From Coleophoma eucalyptorum (Eukaryota; Ascomycota; Leotiomycetes; Helotiales; Dermateaceae), in assembly GCA_026120035.1 (NCBI GenBank), contig JALRME010000069.1, positions 24,494-88,493 on the forward strand: a stretch of DNA of 64,000 nt, read 5' to 3'. The position numbers and the translations under genes are program-made. A model generated the notes under the pieces. That model saw only the letters and a program-made list of their open reading frames with translations, had not been told where the DNA came from and did not search any database. The first letter of the stretch is position 1; every line of letters begins with the position of its first letter. Positions 21,990 through 35,147 of the stretch are shown here, piece by piece.

Positions 21990-22696
21990 AAGGAATATTA
22001 GCGTAATCAATCAAACGACAAAACTTTGATATTGAAATTGAATTGACATTATGAGGACACCCAAAATCGGATGAAATAATATTATACATTATCCATCACT
22101 TGTTAATCCAGATCTTATCATAACCAGCTTTCCTCTTCGTGGTATCAATCATCAAATCTCTGAATAAGTATACGAAGGGATATAACATTCGGGATTATTT
22201 TCGTGAACAAAGCTCTCCGCCCGGCTGAACTGACCAGAGGTGTTCAGATGCAGAGGTGGTATTACTTAGATCAAAGAATTTTAGCGGAGTTCTATAGTGC
22301 TGTATGGTTACGAAATGTTGTAATGTAGTTAGGAAATTTGTGTAATTTACCATGTACTTTTCTAAAAATTGGGACCGTGGTTTCAGAAAGATAGGTATCG
22401 AACTTCGCTTTTGTGGCAGCTTCTATCAAAGCCGCTTCTCGTTATATGAGATGTTTAATTTCTTCATGACTTTCAAAATATCGACAGAAGCTTCGTTTGG
22501 GCAAGTCTAGATCTTTATCAAGCCCCTCCTTCTCTCCGTTTGAATCCAATTCCAAGCTAATATCGGCCGATCAAGCTCCAAATACATGTTTGCGGTGCAT
22601 TGGCATGTTGCGATAGTACTATATTCCGATATGACGTTTCTTTTTCGATGGAATTAAACGCCTAACGATGCGCCGAGACTCTGTTGCTTCTCATCA
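21990..22696. other. AT-rich intergenic, no gene seen
   Basis: 3' flank of the SDR gene, then AT-rich sequence up to a solo LTR. No ORF, repeat or RNA gene could be supported. The 280 bp between the LTR and the next gene are equally plain. Confidence 0.45.
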
Positions 22697-22891
22697 TGTC
22701 GGAATGCTATTTGCAATAGGTCAATATCACGAGTTCTAGTCACATGTTACCTACAGTTTCTTAGCGAGAAAGGTACTTATACATCTCTCTCTTACACTCT
22801 CTTCAATCAACACCTATGACATTACCTCTGATTTGAATCACCTGTTTTGACCTACAAGTCAAATACCTACGTTGCGTAACGTAAACCAACA
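22697..22891 (-). mobile_element. Solo LTR with perfect 5-bp target duplication
   Basis: A 195-bp unit reading TGTTGG...(CCGACA) on the minus strand, flanked on both sides by CATCA (22692-22696 and 22892-22896). It shares blocks with the LTR at 54724-54915: TTGGTTTACGT at the start, then a TTGAAGAGAGTG block and TATAAGTACCT...CGCTAA farther in. TG...CA ends and a 5-bp duplication are typical of LTR retrotransposons, probably Copia type. The internal region has been lost by LTR-LTR recombination. It lies between the SDR and the hydrolase of the PKS locus. Confidence 0.88.
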
Positions 22892-23171
22892 CATCAATTG
22901 CTGTCTCGATAAAATCCAGAATATCCTTATTTAAAGTGCAACCTTTCTCGCAGGAACAAACTTCTCTTAGGCACTTTACAAATATTGAATTTTATACCTA
23001 AATGCGACCTTCCATCTTATGTTGAATGATGAAGGCCAGCTCGATATTTGTGAGCTATACTCTAGTAATACTAGGCTATGATGAAATTTGATTGATTAGT
23101 TTGCACTTAGCATTCTACTAACAAGGTCTCCCCACACTGAAATGACCATCCCTAACTTCTCTTGCAACTAT

Positions 23172-24011
23172 TTAATTTGATACATCCCTCATTCCGCGTA
23201 TTACGTCCCCAAGCTCTTTCAAAGTTTGGGCATCTCGTGGAATAGTATGTCCTTTGCCATGGTCGAAGAGGATTGCTCGGTCGGGATCGCAAACATTATA
23301 TAAAGCCATCGCACCATGAAGATACGGATCATCCGCACCAATAACATGACATGATGGGACATCGATTACATCATCACTTGTATCTACCAAAACCATCTGA
23401 TTGGATTCAGGATCAAGAGGAGGCCAACCTGCAAAAAAGACAGCGCGCTTAATCCGTCGTGGTTTACCTGTCTTTTCAAAGTTCCGTGCCTCGTCCATGA
23501 TCAATGTGCTGGCTACCACTGTGCCTTCTGAGTATGCGCAAATGCCGTCAAAAGGACCATGTTCATCCATTGTCCGATAAATAGCATCCAAGGCACCCTT
23601 CACACTCTTTCGAAGATCTTCAAATCCTTCTGGCAATAACTCTCGTAGAACATCTTCTGCATTCTCGCCTTCTGGGAAATCCCGTACTCGCTCCAAGACA
23701 TCATTTTGATTTATCCCATCATATTCAATAAATCGATAGTGCGGTGCAGGGCCAAAGTAATCTAGAAATCCTGTTGGTGGAGTGCATTCGATTGTTCCTT
23801 GCGTGAAGAAGAAGGATACTGTCCCATCTGACTCGAGCTCGCTGCAAAAAGGAGCTGTGAAAAAATCAATAAACAATTACCGACAAGACCAAACGACCAT
23901 ACCGAGCTGTACTTGGAAGTTCTAAATGAGAGTAAGTAAATACAATATTGGTACTGTGTATAGACTAACCTTCGCGCTACCATAAGCACCAGGAAGACAA
24001 AGAAACCTCAT
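23172..24011 (-). CDS. FSH1-type serine hydrolase
   Basis: Three exons on the minus strand (24011-23970, 23921-23903, 23854-23172) give 247 residues. Both introns are 48 bp with GT-AG ends, and the middle exon is only 19 nt. The start MRFLCLPGAYGSAK-NFQVQLAPFC is the usual FSH1 opening. The nucleophile is Ser129 in GICAYSEGT; the acid is in the VIGADDPYL region and the histidine in DHGKGHTIP. FSH1-family alpha/beta hydrolases in fungal polyketide clusters often act as stand-alone thioesterases that free the product from the ACP (lovastatin LovG is the known example). Its place 2.3 kb upstream of a PKS that has no release domain of its own makes that role likely, but unproven. Confidence 0.85.
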
Positions 24012-26351
24012 TTCCAAGAATTTTGGGTTTAATGGTTTTTCTTAATAGAGCTGCAAAGCAACGTCCTAAGGCAAACCTCTGAAGATGAGAGTAGTTCTTT
24101 TACTTGAGCCACCGTCACCTATTATCATAGAATATCACTTTCAATCTTGTGCGCAATCGCAGTACCTGTTTGATTATTTTTCCGAATTGGGATGCTGATC
24201 TGCATTGAACACACAGGCATACCCCCCAACTTTGCGATGAACGCCTAGATTGAAGTTAATGTTACAAGGATCTACCATGCACCAGCAGGGGGACTAAATG
24301 AAATATTCTGAATGAGACAAAATGTTACAAGTTTAAAATAACTCTAACAAACGTTCCTCCTAAGTTGACCAGTTTCATCAATCATCATAACATAATATTG
24401 GACTCGGCCCTATATATTTTATACTATCTCAATACGAATCTATCTGAGGTGACTATTGATCATTAAGTAATAATTGTAAGTTAGATGATAAATTTTATAC
24501 CTTTGATAGTGATGTGCTCTTCGGCGTATGAATATGCTTGATTAATATTTGAGTTATAGACTTACCAGTATATTTTACAAAGCTTTTATGGCTAAGAACA
24601 TTATTTAATTACAGATTGAAGTCAATACGCAATATGTGAAGTAGTTATGAAGAAATCATACCAAAATAATACAATAGTCTTACATTTAGTCCTCAGTTAC
24701 GTAGCTCATATATAAATCATTATCTATGTTTTTAAAAAGCTTATTGTTTATACAATTAACGCCTCCCAATCCGTGTATTCCTTGGTTCTCATTTTAACCC
24801 TAATTTTCATTATAGAATAGTTTATGCAAATTATGGAGAATTTCAGTGGTAAGTGCCAGAATGATCATAATTACGTTAACTTCATTGACTTGACGTCAAT
24901 TTTATGTATAGGTAGCAACGCCGCGTAAAACTATACTATCTCAACCCTCAAGGGGGGGGGAAAGTATTCTAATATTTGATAACCCACATATACCTAAGAT
25001 AACCAACCACTCGTCTTAATCAAGAATAGATTATCAGGTTATGCATAAGCAAGCTATTCGCAGGTAGCCACGAAAATATCGTACGATTTTAGATAAAGTA
25101 TGCATACGCGTCGAAAGACGCAATGAGGGTGGTGCAAAAGTCGGACAAAATCTCTTTGCGACGATTGTGAAGATCATCCTAGCTTTCTTGCCTTTTTTGA
25201 ATATCAACGCGATAAGGTAGCAAAGCTCAAACCACCTCGCTAGTTCTCACAGTAATCTCCCGAGGATGGCCAGATCACTATGATCTTCGTAACGATCACT
25301 TACTGAGGAAATCCCGGCATTCTAAGTAAAAAGGAGTGCTGTTCGTTTTCGTGTTCGTGAATGAGAGCAGCCTGTCGTCACAGAAAGAGCTCTTTGAGCC
25401 GTGTCCATGCGGCATAATATGCCGAACTTTTGAAAGTCTTACAGCACGTACGTACATCTTGACTGTTAACCACACATAGCTTCCACAAGGCTTCCACATG
25501 GCTTTAGTACCGAGCAATTCTATTGTCATACAAAAATTCACATTTGGTTGCATTAAGGAGGACCGTTGCCCGTTTCATATCGCTAATTGGCGAGTGGATT
25601 TTCATGAATGTTGTCATCTGGTTGGCACGGCTGCCGACCTTCGCAACCATTCTAAGTTCTAAATGCCGCTCAGCCCTTAAAACTCTATCTGAACTGTGTT
25701 ATAAATCAAGATATTTCTGTAATTCTATTTCCACCTAGTAGCCTTACCGTCTACTATTAATTTGACACATTCGCTTATTGTACAGTACATCCCTACTACA
25801 GGAAATATGCGGATGTCCTCCAACTCTAACCTTAACTTGTAAGGGAAGAATCGCAACGGCTATGAGGCTGCTTATGATCGACTGGTGATCGACAGTTCGT
25901 GCCCACATTAATTTCGCCGTAATATTGACCCGCTGTGATTCATGACTAGCACAATATGACCCCAACAACACCCATGATAACAATGATAAGAACCATTTAA
26001 TGAAGGCTAGATGTCATGTGAACAATATTGCTATTATTTTGGTACCTACTTGCATGTAATTAATATCTTATTCTCGAATCTGGCCAGGGAATGGCCATGT
26101 TGTAGATAAACAGCTCAATACGCTTGATGTCTCGGCCATGGAATATGCCGTTATCCCAGAAGCTTAGTGACGAGTCTAGAATTGATTGGCGTATACATCT
26201 CCCTGCTCGTAATTTGCTCTTTGAGGCAAGATACGAATATATATATATTAGTTGATTTCTGCTTTGTGTAGTTCTCTATCAGAGTCATAGCCCTTGACAT
26301 TTGTACCTCCATACTCATCATCTTTTCCTCTGAAGATAGCAAGAAAGATAT
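24012..26351. other. 2.3-kb divergent promoter region of hydrolase and PKS
   Basis: AT-rich, no supported gene. A run of nine G bases lies near 24952-24960. ORFs at 25296-25553, 25523-25738, 25744-25983 and 26151-26369 match nothing and overlap with one another on both strands. As hydrolase and PKS run divergently, the region should contain both promoters; I cannot name a binding site with confidence. Confidence 0.5.
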
Positions 26352-29300
26352 ATGCTCGTTAATATCCAAAGCACTCCAGAAGTAAGTGCTCTATATATCA
26401 TGACTCCATCTGCTATTCGAATCAATGGCGATGAAAATATTCATTCTGAGGTTAGAAACGGCAATTATTCACAAGGAAAGCAGGTTCATAATTCACAGTC
26501 ATCGAATATGGGGCCTATAGCCATTGTTGGAATGGGGTGCCGCCTACCAGGAGATGTATCTAGCCCAGAAGAATTCTGGGAACTATGTTCTCGAGCACGG
26601 AGTGGTTGGTCTCCAATACCGAAGGAACGATTCAACCATGAGGTGTTCCACCACCCAAATCCCGACAAGTTAGGGTGCTATAACCCCGAAGGTGGTCATT
26701 TTCTGAAGGAAAACCTCGGTCTATTTGATGCTCCCTTCTTCAACTTGACAGAAAAAGAAGCAATCTCTATGGATCCACAGCAGAGGCTGATACTAGAATG
26801 TGCTTACGAAGCTTTAGAGAATGGTGGCATTCCAAAGCATAGTTTAGCTGGCAAAGACGTTGGTGTCTACGTGGGAGGATCATTCGCGGATTATGAGCTT
26901 AGAAATTGCCGAGACACCGATACCGCACCCATGTATCAAGCCACTGGGTGCGCTTCTGCGCTTTTGGCAAACAGGGTGTCTTACTACTTTGATCTTGCTG
27001 GACCAAGTGTTACAGTAGATACCGCTTGCTCTTCTAGTCTGACAGCATTGCACATGGCTTGTCAAAGTCTGAGGACGGGCGAGTCGAGCCAAGCCATAGT
27101 TGCTTCGTGTCACTTGAATATTTTACCGGATTATTTCGTAACAATGTCCATGTCTAGGCAAGTGTTACACTCCTTTTGGCAGATAACAATTATTTCTAAC
27201 TTAATTATAGTCTTTTCTCCAATGAAGGAAAATCATTTGCTTTTGATCATCGGGGCAGCGGGTTCGGCCGTGGAGAGGGGGTTGGCTGCGTGATCCTGAA
27301 GCCTTTGGACGAAGCTTTGAAAGCCAATGATTCAATCCGAGCAGTAATTGTCGGGTCTGGAATCAATCAAGATGGTAAGACTAAGGGTATCACAATGCCT
27401 AGCGGAGAGGCTCAGGTCACACTCATGAAGTCAGTTTATGAAAAGTCAGGGCTGAGCCCAATCGACACTGGCTACATTGAAGCTCACGGTACTGGAACCA
27501 AAGTTGGCGATCCTATTGAAGCTTCTGCTCTACACGAAGTATTTGGAGAGGGCCGAACAGCTAAAAAGCCACTGTTTATTGGATCTGTCAAATCCAATAT
27601 TGGCCATCTCGAAGGTGCAAGTGGTATCGTCTCTGTTATTAAAACAGCGATGATGCTTGAAAAAGGATTCATCTTGCCTAATTGCAACTTTGAGAAGCCG
27701 AATCCACAGATACCCTTTGATGAGTGGAACCTTAAGGTTAGTTCTCAACCAATGCTCAAAATAAGCAGCGCTTATAATTTAGGTTCCAACTAGTCAAAGG
27801 CCATGGCCACCTGGGAAGAAATATGCCAGCATTAATAATTTTGGCTTCGGTGGTGCCAATGCTCATATTGTACTAGGAAAAGCCCCTGCAGTCTCTAAGG
27901 TTAAGCCCCGGAAAAACACCGATATGCCAGCTACTACCACACAAGGTCCTGCAAAGAGAATATACGTCTTATCTGCCAACGATAAGACAACACTAGAAAA
28001 ACAGCAGAATGATCTCACGGTTTATCTTGAGCAACGTCCCGAGGTGTTTCAGAACTCTTTACTTCCTAATTTGGCATACACTCTAGGGCAGCGCCGTTCA
28101 GTTCTAGCATGGAAGGTTGCGGTCCCCGCATACTCATCAGCAGAGCTCATTGCTGCACTTGCCGGAAACACTGTTACACCAAGTAGATCTGTAAACATCC
28201 CGAAAATTGGTTTCATCTTCACCGGCCAGGGTGCTCAGTGGCATGCAATGGGTCGCGAGTTACTTGGCGTATATCCAACCTTTGGTACTACAATGACGAA
28301 GATTGATGATTGCCTTTCTCAGCTTGGAGCAGAATTTTCTTTAATTGGTGAGCCACTTAACGTCTATAACTAACCTAAGCTAATGTGTATGAAGATGAAT
28401 TATCCGTAGATGCCCAATCATCTCGTATCTCTGCTGCCGAAGTCAGTCAGCCGGCTTGCACAGCGGTACAAATAGCATTAGTCGAGCTTCTCAAATCATG
28501 GAATATTCATCCTTCTGCAGTAGCTGGACACTCAAGCGGAGAGATTGCGGCGGCTTACGCCACAGGAGCACTGTCTCTAGAAGATGCGATTTCAATTGCG
28601 TACTATAGAGGCCAATCTATCCCGCAGCTGAAAAGTAGACATCCTAATTTGAAGGGTGCAATGATGGCCGTTGGAGGGAGTGCCGAAGAAATCAATTCTA
28701 TGATTGAAAAAATCACTTGCGAAGGTAAAGTCGTAGTCGGTTGTATTAACAGTCCTGCCTCAATTACAGCCTCTGGAGATGAGGATGCCATTAACCAACT
28801 TCAAAACCTAGTTGAGGAGAAACAGCTCTTTAACAGAAGGCTTCGAGTCGACACAGCTTATCATTCGCATCACATGAATCTTGTCGCTAAACAATACGCG
28901 GAGTCTATTAAGACGGTCTGTTCGCGAGAGGCAACACAACCGACTCTCTTCCATTCATCATTGCTTGGTCGGAGGATTTCTACCTCTGAATTGGGACCAT
29001 CATACTGGGTCGATAATTTAACTTCTCCCGTGCGATTCTCGGAGGCCGTACAGAGTATGTGCAAACCAGTCGACGAGACTTCGTCGGATCCAGGAGTGGA
29101 AGTGTTGGTTGAGTTAGGCCCTCACGCTGCTCTCGAGGGGCCGATAAAGCAGATATTGAAAGCCATTGGTGGCAGAGCCATCAAGATTCCCTATACCTCT
29201 GCACTTTTAAGAAACGAGAATGCTGTCGATACGTCTTTGGCTCTCGCGGCGACCTTATTCATGAAAGGAGCTCCAGTAGATTTCGCAGCTGTCAATTATC

Positions 29301-32300
29301 CAGTTCTGCCTGCGAAGACACCGACGCTTTTGACTAACCTTCCTAAATATTCCTGGAATCATTCTCGAAAATACTGGCACCAATCTAGAATTGCTGAGCA
29401 GCATGAGAAGCGACAATTCCCTCGAAATGACCTCCTTGGAACACTAGCAAACTATTCAAACCCTTTGGAGCCAGTGTGGAGGAATATTGTTAATTCAGAT
29501 GATATGCCATGGGTTCGACACCATAAGATGCAGGATATGACAGTATATCCAATGGCAGGCTATATGACAATGGCCATGGAAGCTGCAGCTCAGAGAGCTG
29601 CAATGCGTAATGTTGCTTTCGATAAATTTGAACTACGCGAGATCACTGTTAGCCGCCCATTAGTCATTGCTGAAGGGTCGAATGTCGAAGTGAACATCAC
29701 ATTTAGAGCCCATGCTGAAGGTACACGTTCATCATCGGACAGCTGGGATGAATTTAGGGTCTTCTCTTGGGCCAGTGATCGAAGCTGGATTGAACACTGC
29801 CGTGGACTGATATCGGTTCAGAAGAAGGCCGATAACAACGTTGTTGACGGTGCTCAGCAGAAGCTCGACGAAAAAACGTTGCTAACTTCCGAAATTGCCT
29901 TCATTGACAAAGCATCAAACTGCAATGTTGATACCACACAAATGTACGAGACGCTTTCAATAGCAGGTGCCGGTTATGGAAAAACTTTCCAAGGGCTTGA
30001 AAACTGCAGAGCCAGCAACTCCAATGCTGTTGCAGATCTTATAATTCCGGATACTGCTGCCGTTATGCCAATGGAGTACGAAACTGATTGCATAATTCAC
30101 CCCGCTTTGTTGGATCAGTTCATTCAAATCGTTTGGCCAATCTTTGGTGCTGGACGGAGGGGCCTTGATTGTTTCTATATGCCCTCTTTTGTCGAAAGTA
30201 TGTCAGTCTTAACGGGTATTACTAGAAAGAGTGGTGATCGATTGAAGGTCTTTGGATCAGGCCGTCCCACACCATCCAATCCTTCACCCACGAAATTCTC
30301 ATTCTTCGCCACAGATTATGACGGTGGGGATGAAAGCCTGCTGAGTGTGACGTCCCTGGTTATGACTCCTGTCCTCAATGGAGACAATGGTTCAGGAACG
30401 GTTACAAGCCGAGAACTTTGCTACAAGCTGGAATGGGAACCCTCCTTCGTACAAGAGGAGGATACCAAGGTTCAAGAAGATAGAGCAACTTCTCATACCG
30501 AGAGTAGTAATGCGCCACCTGAGCAGGAAATTGCAATTATTTGCGAAGCAGCGCAGCAAGATCTTGTTTCGAATCTGCAGAATCTAGTCTATGACTTCAC
30601 GAAGAAGGCACCGGCCATTGGCTCATTGGGGAACACAGACACAGAAGGCAAAATTTGCGTGGTTCTCTCAGAACTTGATCATCCAACTATCTCAGCTATG
30701 GGAAAGCCTGAGTTCGAGGCAATCCAGACTATGGTCAAGCGTGCTTCAGGAATTCTATGGGTAGTTCGGGGAGCCTATACTGATGCAGAGAATCCAAACT
30801 CGCAAATGGTCATTGGAATGGCCAGAAGCATCCGATCAGAAACTCTACTTAAATTCGCCACCTTGGACCTTGGCACTTGTCCTCAACTCTCAGAAAAAGA
30901 GTCGGCGGCCAAAATCTTTCAAGTCATCCAGAAAAGCTTCTCCTCAACATCCAGTAGTATTGGTCTCGATTTGGAGTTTGCAGAAAGAGAGGGAGAACTC
31001 ATGGTCCCGCGAGTTGTCGACGATTTAGAAATGGACAAATTCGTTCATCAAGAAACGCAGGAATCTCTGCTTCCGGATCTCCAGCTATTTGAACAAGAGG
31101 GACGACCATTGAAGCTAGTGATAAAAACCCCAGGGGCATTAGACACGATATACTTCACCGATGACCTTGTGGTAGGACAAGATTTACCTGAATATGAAGT
31201 CGAGATTGAGGTCAAGGCGACCAGCATGAATTTCAAAGATATCATGGTCTCAATGGGTCAATTGAACCAACCATATATTGGAGTCGAATGTGCTGGTATA
31301 ATTTCTTCTGTCGGTAGTAAAGTTAAGGATCTAGCCATCGGAGACCGAGTTTGTGCTATGTCTGAAGGAGCTTATTCCACCTACGCTCGTTGTCTTGGAA
31401 CCAGCGTACAGAAGATTTCAGACGACATATCTTTCGTCGATGCGTCTACGATTCCAGTCGTGTACTGCACGGCTTACTACTCACTATTTGACTTAGGTAG
31501 ACTAGTCAAAGGCGAGAAAGTCCTTATCCACGCCGCGGCTGGTGGTGTAGGCCAAGCAGCAATTCTTCTTTCTCAGATGGTAGGAGCAGAGGTATTCGCT
31601 ACCGTGGGCAGTATTGCAAAGAAAGAATTTCTCATGGCTGAATATGGCTTACCAGAAGACCACATTTTCTTCAGTCGAAACACCTCTTTTGCAAAGGCGA
31701 TCCGTCGAGCCTCTGAGGGACGTGGAGTTGATGTTGTTCTCAACTCGTTGGCCGGCGACCAGCTTCGAGAAACTTGGGATAGTCTTGCCCACTTTGGACG
31801 ATTTATTGAGATTGGTAAACGTGATATTGTTGGTAATACTCGACTAGAAATGGCTCAATTTGAGCATAATGCTACATTCTCTTCAGTGGATCTCACAGTT
31901 GTTGCAGCTGAGCGTCCTCAGATCATGAAGCGACTTCTTGCAAACGTGTTTGACCTCATGTCGAGGGGATCAATCAAACCTGTTTCTCCTATCACAGCAT
32001 TCCCAATTTCAAATGTAGAATCGGCGTTTCGCACTCTTCAAAGTGGCAAGACCATGGGCAAGATTGTAGTCGTTCCTAACCCCGGAGATCAAGTCAAGGT
32101 AAGTTTCTCGTATATTACAGTCTTACCCTTCATATTCTAATAGCTGTTAGGCTGTGCCAAGGAAAACACCTAACAACCTGTTGAAATGCGATGCGACTTA
32201 CATCATAATTGGTGGCACTGGCGGACTTGGCCGTAGCATGAGTCGATGGATGATTGAGAAAGGAGCTAGAAATATTGTTCTTCTTTCAAGAAGCGGATCA

Positions 32301-33368
32301 GCAACAGGTAAAGTCGGTGAATTAATCGATGAAGCCAAAACCAAGAGCGCCCAAATTGTTGTTCGGTCGTGCGATGTCTGTGACAGAGAGCAGGTCACCA
32401 CGCTTCTTGCCGAAGGGATCTGCGATATGCCACCTGTGCAAGGTATTATTCATGCAGCAATGGTCCTTGACGTAAGTATTGCAATTCCCGATCATTCTAA
32501 CGCTAATTAATATAATTAGGACGTTCTGTTTGAAAAGATGGCCTGGGAGCAGTGGGATGCAGTTGTCAAAGCTAAGGTTGCCGGAACGTGGAACTTCCAC
32601 TATGCCCTTGCAGACAACCAAGTAGATTTTTTCATCTGCCTTTCTTCCGCAGCGGGAGCGGTTGGTAATCGTGGACAAGCAGCCTATTCTGCTGCAAACT
32701 GCTTCCTCAACGCATTTGTTCAGTATCGTAACAAGCACGGTTTCGCAGCTTCCAGCATCGATCTAACGGCTGTCAGCGATGTTGGGTATCTGGCTGAAAA
32801 TGCAGAGAAACAAGCACAAGTGGTGGAGAATCTTGGAAGTGAGACAATCAGCGAAACAGAGGTTTTGGCCCTGATTGGTGCTGCCATTCGTGGAGATCTC
32901 CAAAAGAACTGCAATAACCATTGCATTACAGGCTTAAAAATTGGTTCCAAACCCCAAGATCTGTTCTGGCTCGATGATGCTAAATTTGAATACTTGAAAA
33001 AGGCTGCTCTTGCTAAGCAAGAAGAAGACGAAACAGCTTTACCGGCTGTCTCTCTAGCAAGCGCACTTAAATCTTCCACTTCTAAGGAAAAAGCTCTGCA
33101 GCTTGTGTGCGAAGGGTTGATGACGAAAGTCTCTGCTGTCCTGATGGTTCCAAGAGAAGAGATGGATTCTAGCCGTCCAATTGTGGCCTATGGGCTTGAC
33201 TCTCTTGTTGCAATCGAGATTCGCAATTGGATTACCCGGGAGCTAGAAGCTAGCTTACAGGTATTGGAGCTATTAACAAGTAGCTCCATTACAGGACTAG
33301 GAGACTTGATTCTGAAGAAGAGCAAGCTTGTCAATTTTCAAACAGCAGATGCCGGAAATAGCGGATAA
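26352..33368 (+). CDS. Highly reducing type I polyketide synthase, KS-AT-DH-ER-KR-ACP
   Basis: Six exons (26352-27157, 27211-27736, 27783-28347, 28395-32098, 32151-32471, 32520-33368) give 2256 residues. KS ~55-470 has Cys226 (DTACSSS), His361 (EAHGTGT) and His401 (SNIGHLEG). AT ~585-890 has Ser679 (GHSSGE). DH ~978-1270 has His1009 and Asp1206 (HPALLDQ); its HxxxGxxxxP motif has Asp for Gly. ER ~1540-1855 has AAAGGVGQAA. KR ~1880-2060 has GGTGGLG and Tyr2030 (AAYSAAN). ACP carries Ser2202 (GLDSL). No SAM-binding methyltransferase motif occurs between DH and ER, so branching methyl groups are not expected, and no release domain follows the ACP. Intron 1 is GC-AG (AG|GCAAGT); the others are GT-AG. 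An alternative start is 26400. The gene looks fully functional; the product cannot be predicted. Confidence 0.95.
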
Positions 33369-35147
33369 TATGGAGACAAGTTATTTTCTGAATCTTTTGG
33401 ACCTTACTTAATGCTACCTAACCCTGTCAATAATTTAATCTCGAATTCTATGAATTAATCAATTTATCTATCCATCTATCAATCAACATTTTCTGTGTAC
33501 TCTAAATTCAACACTATAAGAAATGACTTGTAAATTTTAGGCCTACTATACAGCAACCTAGTATCTATTATGGACCATTCACATAAGTAGTAATGCTACC
33601 GAGACGCTTTTGCTGGCTGAAAATGCCTTTAGATGAAAACTGTTGCTCTTTGAGCAAAATAATAAGAAAACGCTTATACTTTTCAATGTAGGCTACTCTA
33701 TCATCCTCATTTATAAGGACATATCGCAGAGGCGTAACAGAAGCGCAATCTAAAAGATACAGAAGCTTTTGAAACCCAAGGTTGAATCATAAAGTACGGT
33801 ACATTACTGTCATCTCGAGACATTGGAAAGAGATCGAGGAGGTATGAAAAGGAGAAGGAATGAATGAGACCATCGGGTATAGTATAGCTCAAACCTACCT
33901 CCCTATGTCGATGTCCTCTGGCTCCAAGGAAACATAGGTAGTAGAGCCAAAACTCATGATTATGATCTTAATCAGACGTAAATACGATCAGAAGCTAGCA
34001 GCTTCCACAGCATAGCAATCAAAGCTCGTATCTAACAGTACAGAGAAAACAATGCTCATTATTGAAATTTTAGCAATTCAAGTTTGTTCAGCAGAATGAC
34101 TAGAGTTATATGATAACAATTTCTCAGTGCAAAGTATGTGTCAAAAACAGCTCAATATTAGTCTCCGGTTCGATGAGTATCTATAGTCAAGTATTCAAGC
34201 TTAGTGTTCAAAAGAGTAGAGCCATTTCCGCCATGTCTCCGAGAGCCCCGTTTAGTTTCTAGCTATGTGCGATCCAAGACAGCGCCCTTAAAGTACATTT
34301 ATCTTAGACCTTTAGCTACAATTCATTCTTTTCTGGCCTCTACCTGCTAGCTGGGTATATAACTATTCCTCTATGCCTTGTCACCGATACAATACAACTA
34401 TCTACCACTACCACGTGACCAGACCATTCTGCTACCACATTAGCCTCGGCTAATGAAAGGGGTTACCTTCTTACCTACTTTGTGTATACACTAGAATATT
34501 ACCTTAATCGATGACGGCAGGCAAAGCTCTTGAAAAATAATCTTTATATAAATTCATACGGACTGTTTTGTTATTCATCTAAATTTCTCCACATGGCAAT
34601 CTTTAAATCAACCAAGTAAGTCTCAGCAATGAGGATGTACCTTGATTGTGGGGCCGCTGTCAGGCTCCACTGTAATAAATAACGTCGTCATAACAACCAG
34701 CCTCCCACAAAAGACAAAAAATTATGACATGAAACAAAATACTAGCTGATTCCATAAGAACTACGTACGTACTGTAGAATAGTGTAAAACAAAGGGTATT
34801 ACTACTATGTGGTCATTTCGGATAGGTTAGCGACAGCTCCACCTCAGAAACAAAGATAATGTAGTCTTAGAACCTGATTACGACGCTTCCAAAAATCGAA
34901 GGCTGGGGAACACTCCGAGCTATGGTAAATTTGCAGCTTTAAAAGATAGGCTTAGCTGCCATATTTCCTATCACTCTTACTTGCATCTTTCATCACGCTA
35001 CTTCTTTTTGAATTACTTAGCACTATATACTACTATACTTATGCTTTGTGGATTGGAAGCGTTTAAGATCAGGCCCTTTCCATTTGAGCGGCCTTTCTAC
35101 TTGTCTTAAATTTCCCTCTTTTGACTTTTTATACATAATCCACCGAT
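33369..35147. other. Intergenic between PKS and GH16 gene
   Basis: 1.8 kb of AT-rich DNA without a supported gene. The small minus-strand ORF at 33707-33892 has no recognisable content. The right end is the promoter of the GH16 gene. No additional PKS-cluster gene is visible on this side. Confidence 0.5.
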
